NCBI GenBank assembly: GCA_963793335.1
Contig: CAWBZS010000004.1
Span: forward strand, 62,001 to 126,000
From: Sva-07 sp963793335
GTDB taxonomy: Bacteria; Actinomycetota; Acidimicrobiia; Acidimicrobiales; Ilumatobacteraceae
Reading direction: 5' to 3'
DNA: 64,000 bases
Both the position numbers and the translations under genes were made by a program. Positions 62,059 through 64,000 of the stretch are shown in pieces (the stretch's first letter is position 1; each line of letters opens with the position of its first letter). Under the pieces are notes generated by a model. It saw nothing but the letters and a program-made list of their open reading frames with translations, did not search any database and was not told the DNA's origin.

Positions 62059-63093
62059 ATGAAGATCTCCACCACCATTGGATTCAACGGCGACCCGAAG
62101 AAACTCGCCAAGGAGGCTCGTGATCTCGAGTCGGCCGGCGTCGATCTCCTCTGGGGCGCCGAGATCTATGGCTATGACCTGATCTCGACGCTCGGCTACC
62201 TCGCCGGGCAGACCTCGACGGTGCAGCTGATGACCGGCATCATCCCGCTGTACTCGCGCAGCCCGGCGCTGATCGCACAGACGGCGGCCACGCTCGACGC
62301 TCTGTCCGACGGGCGGTTCGTGCTCGGCCTCGGGACATCGGGCCCGCAGGTGATCGAGGGGTGGCACGGCGTGCCGTTCGAGAAGCCGATCGGGCGCACC
62401 CGTGACACGATCGAGATCTGCCGCAAGGTCTGGAGCGGCGAGAAGGTCGAACACGCCGGCACGACCTACCAACTCCCGCTCGCCGAGGGCGGCACCGGGC
62501 TGGGCAAGCCGATCAAGTTCATGAACCGTCCCCCCGAGCAGGACATCCCGATCTCGCTTGCGACGATCGGGCCGAAGAACGTCGAACTCACCGCCGAGAT
62601 GGCCGACATCTGGCAGACGATCCACTTCGTCCCCGATCGTTTCCAGCAGGTGTGGGGCGACGCACTCGCCGCTGGCACCGCCAAGCGTGATCCGAACAAG
62701 GCGCCGCTGGAGATCATCGCCGGTGGAACGGTCGCCCTCGGCTCGGGTCCGCACGTGGACGAGGCCCGCGAGGCCGCCCGCGGGCTGATCGGCTTCTACG
62801 TCGGCGGCATGGGCGCGAAGTCGAAGAACTTCTACAACGACCTGTTCAAGCGGTACGGCTGGGAGCAGGAAGCCGAGGAGATCCAGGACCTGTTCCTGTC
62901 CGGCAAGCGCGGCGAGGCGATCGCTGCGGTGCCCGACGAGTATCTCGACCTGTCGGCCCTGATCGGCGATGAGGGCCATGTGCGCGAACGCATTCAGGTG
63001 TTCAAGGACGTCGGGGTGACCTACCTCAACATCAACCCGCACGGCCCGGATCCATTGGGCACCATCGAGAAGATCAAGGCCTGGGCCGAGTGA
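62059..63093 (+). CDS. LLM class (F420-dependent-type) oxidoreductase
   Basis: 344-aa luciferase-like monooxygenase fold protein. MKISTTIGFNGDPKKLAKEA starts the barrel, GVDLLWGAEIYGYD and LMTGIIPLYSRSPALIAQTA are the characteristic cofactor-side loops, and RFVLGLGTSGPQVIEGWHGV the third. It belongs to the group that uses F420 or flavin, common in actinobacteria and often acting on hydrophobic substrates. The start is supported by an AAAGG site ten bases upstream. Confidence 0.88.
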   Translation: MKISTTIGFNGDPKKLAKEARDLESAGVDLLWGAEIYGYDLISTLGYLAGQTSTVQLMTGIIPLYSRSPALIAQTAATLDALSDGRFVLGLGTSGPQVIEGWHGVPFEKPIGRTRDTIEICRKVWSGEKVEHAGTTYQLPLAEGGTGLGKPIKFMNRPPEQDIPISLATIGPKNVELTAEMADIWQTIHFVPDRFQQVWGDALAAGTAKRDPNKAPLEIIAGGTVALGSGPHVDEAREAARGLIGFYVGGMGAKSKNFYNDLFKRYGWEQEAEEIQDLFLSGKRGEAIAAVPDEYLDLSALIGDEGHVRERIQVFKDVGVTYLNINPHGPDPLGTIEKIKAWAE

Positions 63094-63138
63094 GCCCGCG
63101 GAGCTGACGCCGAGGGGATCCTCGGTGCGGCGCCGCCG

Positions 63139-63606
63139 TCAGAAGAACTGGTCGATCAGGATCGGGTTGCCGTCGGGATCGATCACGGTGAGCGACCCCG
63201 GCCCGGTACTCCCGGGTTCGATGGCGCTGTCGACGGTGATGCCCGCGTCCTCGAGCGACCGTTGGAGGTCGCGGATGTCGGTGAACTGCTCGATGCGTTC
63301 CATCCGCGGGGTGAGCCCCGGATTGAACGTCAGCATGTTCCGCTCGAACATCGCATGGAACAGGCCGAGGGTGGTCTCGCCGTTCTTGAGGATCACCCAA
63401 CCTGCCTCGGCGTCGCCACCGGTGGGGGCAAAGCCGAGTTTGCGGTAGAAGTCGATCGAGGCCGCAAGGTCGGCAACGTTGAGCGAGAGCGAGAAGACGC
63501 CGAGTTCCAAGGTGCCGGGCAGTGATGCGTCGGCCGACGGGACGGTCGGGAACGAAACCGGATCGAAGCCGCCATCGTTCGTGTCGTTGTTCGTGTCGTC
63601 GCTCAC
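63139..63606 (-). CDS. VOC (glyoxalase/bleomycin-resistance) family protein
   Basis: 155-aa VOC-superfamily protein. The domain begins LGVFSLSLNVADLAASIDFY and continues to ILKNGETTLGLFHAMFERNM and the final strand GSLTVIDPDGNPILIDQFF. Metal-coordinating positions are partly conserved. It starts at a GTG that overlaps the stop of the adjacent VOC gene (GTGA). The substrate is unknown. Confidence 0.85.
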   Translation of the reverse strand: MSDDTNNDTNDGGFDPVSFPTVPSADASLPGTLELGVFSLSLNVADLAASIDFYRKLGFAPTGGDAEAGWVILKNGETTLGLFHAMFERNMLTFNPGLTPRMERIEQFTDIRDLQRSLEDAGITVDSAIEPGSTGPGSLTVIDPDGNPILIDQFF

Positions 63607-64000
63607 GATCCCTCCGTCCCGGGCAGCGTGACCGGGGGTTCCGGCACGCTGAGCTTGTCCCAGACGGCATCGTCGGGCATGCCCATGATCGCGTCGCGGA
63701 CCGCGGGTGGGTAGTGCATGTTCGGCTTCGACTCGTCGTAGGGCGGTTGGGCGACGGGTTCGTGCGGGCGGTCGAAGCCGGCAGGATCGGTGAGGCGGGC
63801 GAGTTCGTCGGCGGAGATGCCGCACAACTCCTGCACCTCGGGGTCGACCCACTGTCGTTCGTCGATGTCGTGGCCGGTGCAGACCTCGAGGCTGAGGTGC
63901 TCCGGTCCGGCGAAGTAGATCGACTGGATCATGCCGTGGTCGATCGGACCCATCACCTGGATGCCATGGCTGCGGATCCGGTCGCGCATCGTGAGCACGT
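63603..64000 (-). CDS. VOC/dioxygenase-type protein, C-terminal part (5' end outside window)
   Basis: Only the last 130 or so residues lie inside the window and the start is beyond base 64000. The visible part has IQVMGPIDHGMIQSIYFAGP followed by EHLSLEVCTGHDIDERQW. This is a VOC-type strand with His and Glu residues in metal-ligand positions. A proline-rich tail ends LPGTEGS. It is likely a glyoxalase or extradiol-dioxygenase-like protein. It is translationally coupled to the next VOC gene, suggesting a paired pathway. Confidence 0.7.
   Translation of the reverse strand, partial: VLTMRDRIRSHGIQVMGPIDHGMIQSIYFAGPEHLSLEVCTGHDIDERQWVDPEVQELCGISADELARLTDPAGFDRPHEPVAQPPYDESKPNMHYPPAVRDAIMGMPDDAVWDKLSVPEPPVTLPGTEGS

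Overview
The window is high-GC DNA whose gene content points to an actinobacterium, most plausibly of the class Acidimicrobiia (Ilumatobacter-like). This is inferred from a furA-katG pair, an LLM-class F420-type oxidoreductase, a DUF1876 protein, an Rv2629/baeRF-type protein, MprAB-like two-component systems, MMPL and GTG-start/GTGA-overlap gene coupling. No rRNA, tRNA, transposase, integrase, CRISPR array or phage gene was recognised. It reads as ordinary chromosome with dense short operons and visible gene decay.

Layout. 1-3367: end of a 2-oxoacid dehydrogenase cluster (E1 beta, E2) translationally coupled to a stand-alone acyl carrier protein and followed by a cation/Ca exchanger. 3302-9006: GNAT protein, AI-2E family transporter, cytidine deaminase, aldo/keto reductase coupled to a divergent glucose-6-phosphate dehydrogenase. 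9270-12861: baeRF-type protein, alpha/beta hydrolase, and a membrane-protein/MarR pair behind a perfect palindrome. 13187-16967: acyl-CoA synthetase, a frame-disrupted gene, and a phospholipase D/cardiolipin-synthase-like protein. 17004-22987: STAS-like protein, secreted protein, haem peroxidase lipoprotein and an OmpR/EnvZ-type pair. 23072-26876: palindromic repeats around a lipoprotein, then an SPFH / zinc-ribbon / small membrane protein operon. 26972-32163: fructosamine-kinase-like gene, an oligopeptide ABC ATPase relic, FadD-type ligase, GNAT protein and universal stress protein. 32348-36255: two small secreted proteins, a response regulator, a frameshifted sensor kinase and a decayed potassium channel. 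36248-41893 (minus): type III glutamine synthetase, M23 peptidase and small conserved genes, one disrupted. 42007-46645: furA-katG, then a LuxR-type regulator with a frameshifted kinase. 46844-52511: MMPL transporter, enoyl-CoA hydratase, methyltransferase, acyl-CoA dehydrogenase, DUF1876. 52612-55788: modABC coupled to a PadR regulator. 55897-64000: SRPBCC proteins, a DASS transporter coupled to a cyclic-nucleotide-domain kinase and response regulator, SGNH hydrolase, LLM oxidoreductase and two VOC proteins, the last running off the window.

The most unusual signals are three families of dispersed hairpin repeats: a GCGTTGCA family (4 copies), a GCGATGAGT family (4 copies) and a CGGTGAGA tandem (2 copies). 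They sit only between genes and share a nested-stem design. There is also a cluster of broken genes: an OppF relic, a K+ channel relic, two sensor kinases each split by what looks like one extra base, a DUF6325/SHOCT-type gene and a low-complexity gene. Some of these breaks are genuine decay, with internal deletions and lost catalytic motifs. The single-base breaks could instead be assembly errors, and raw reads would be needed to decide.
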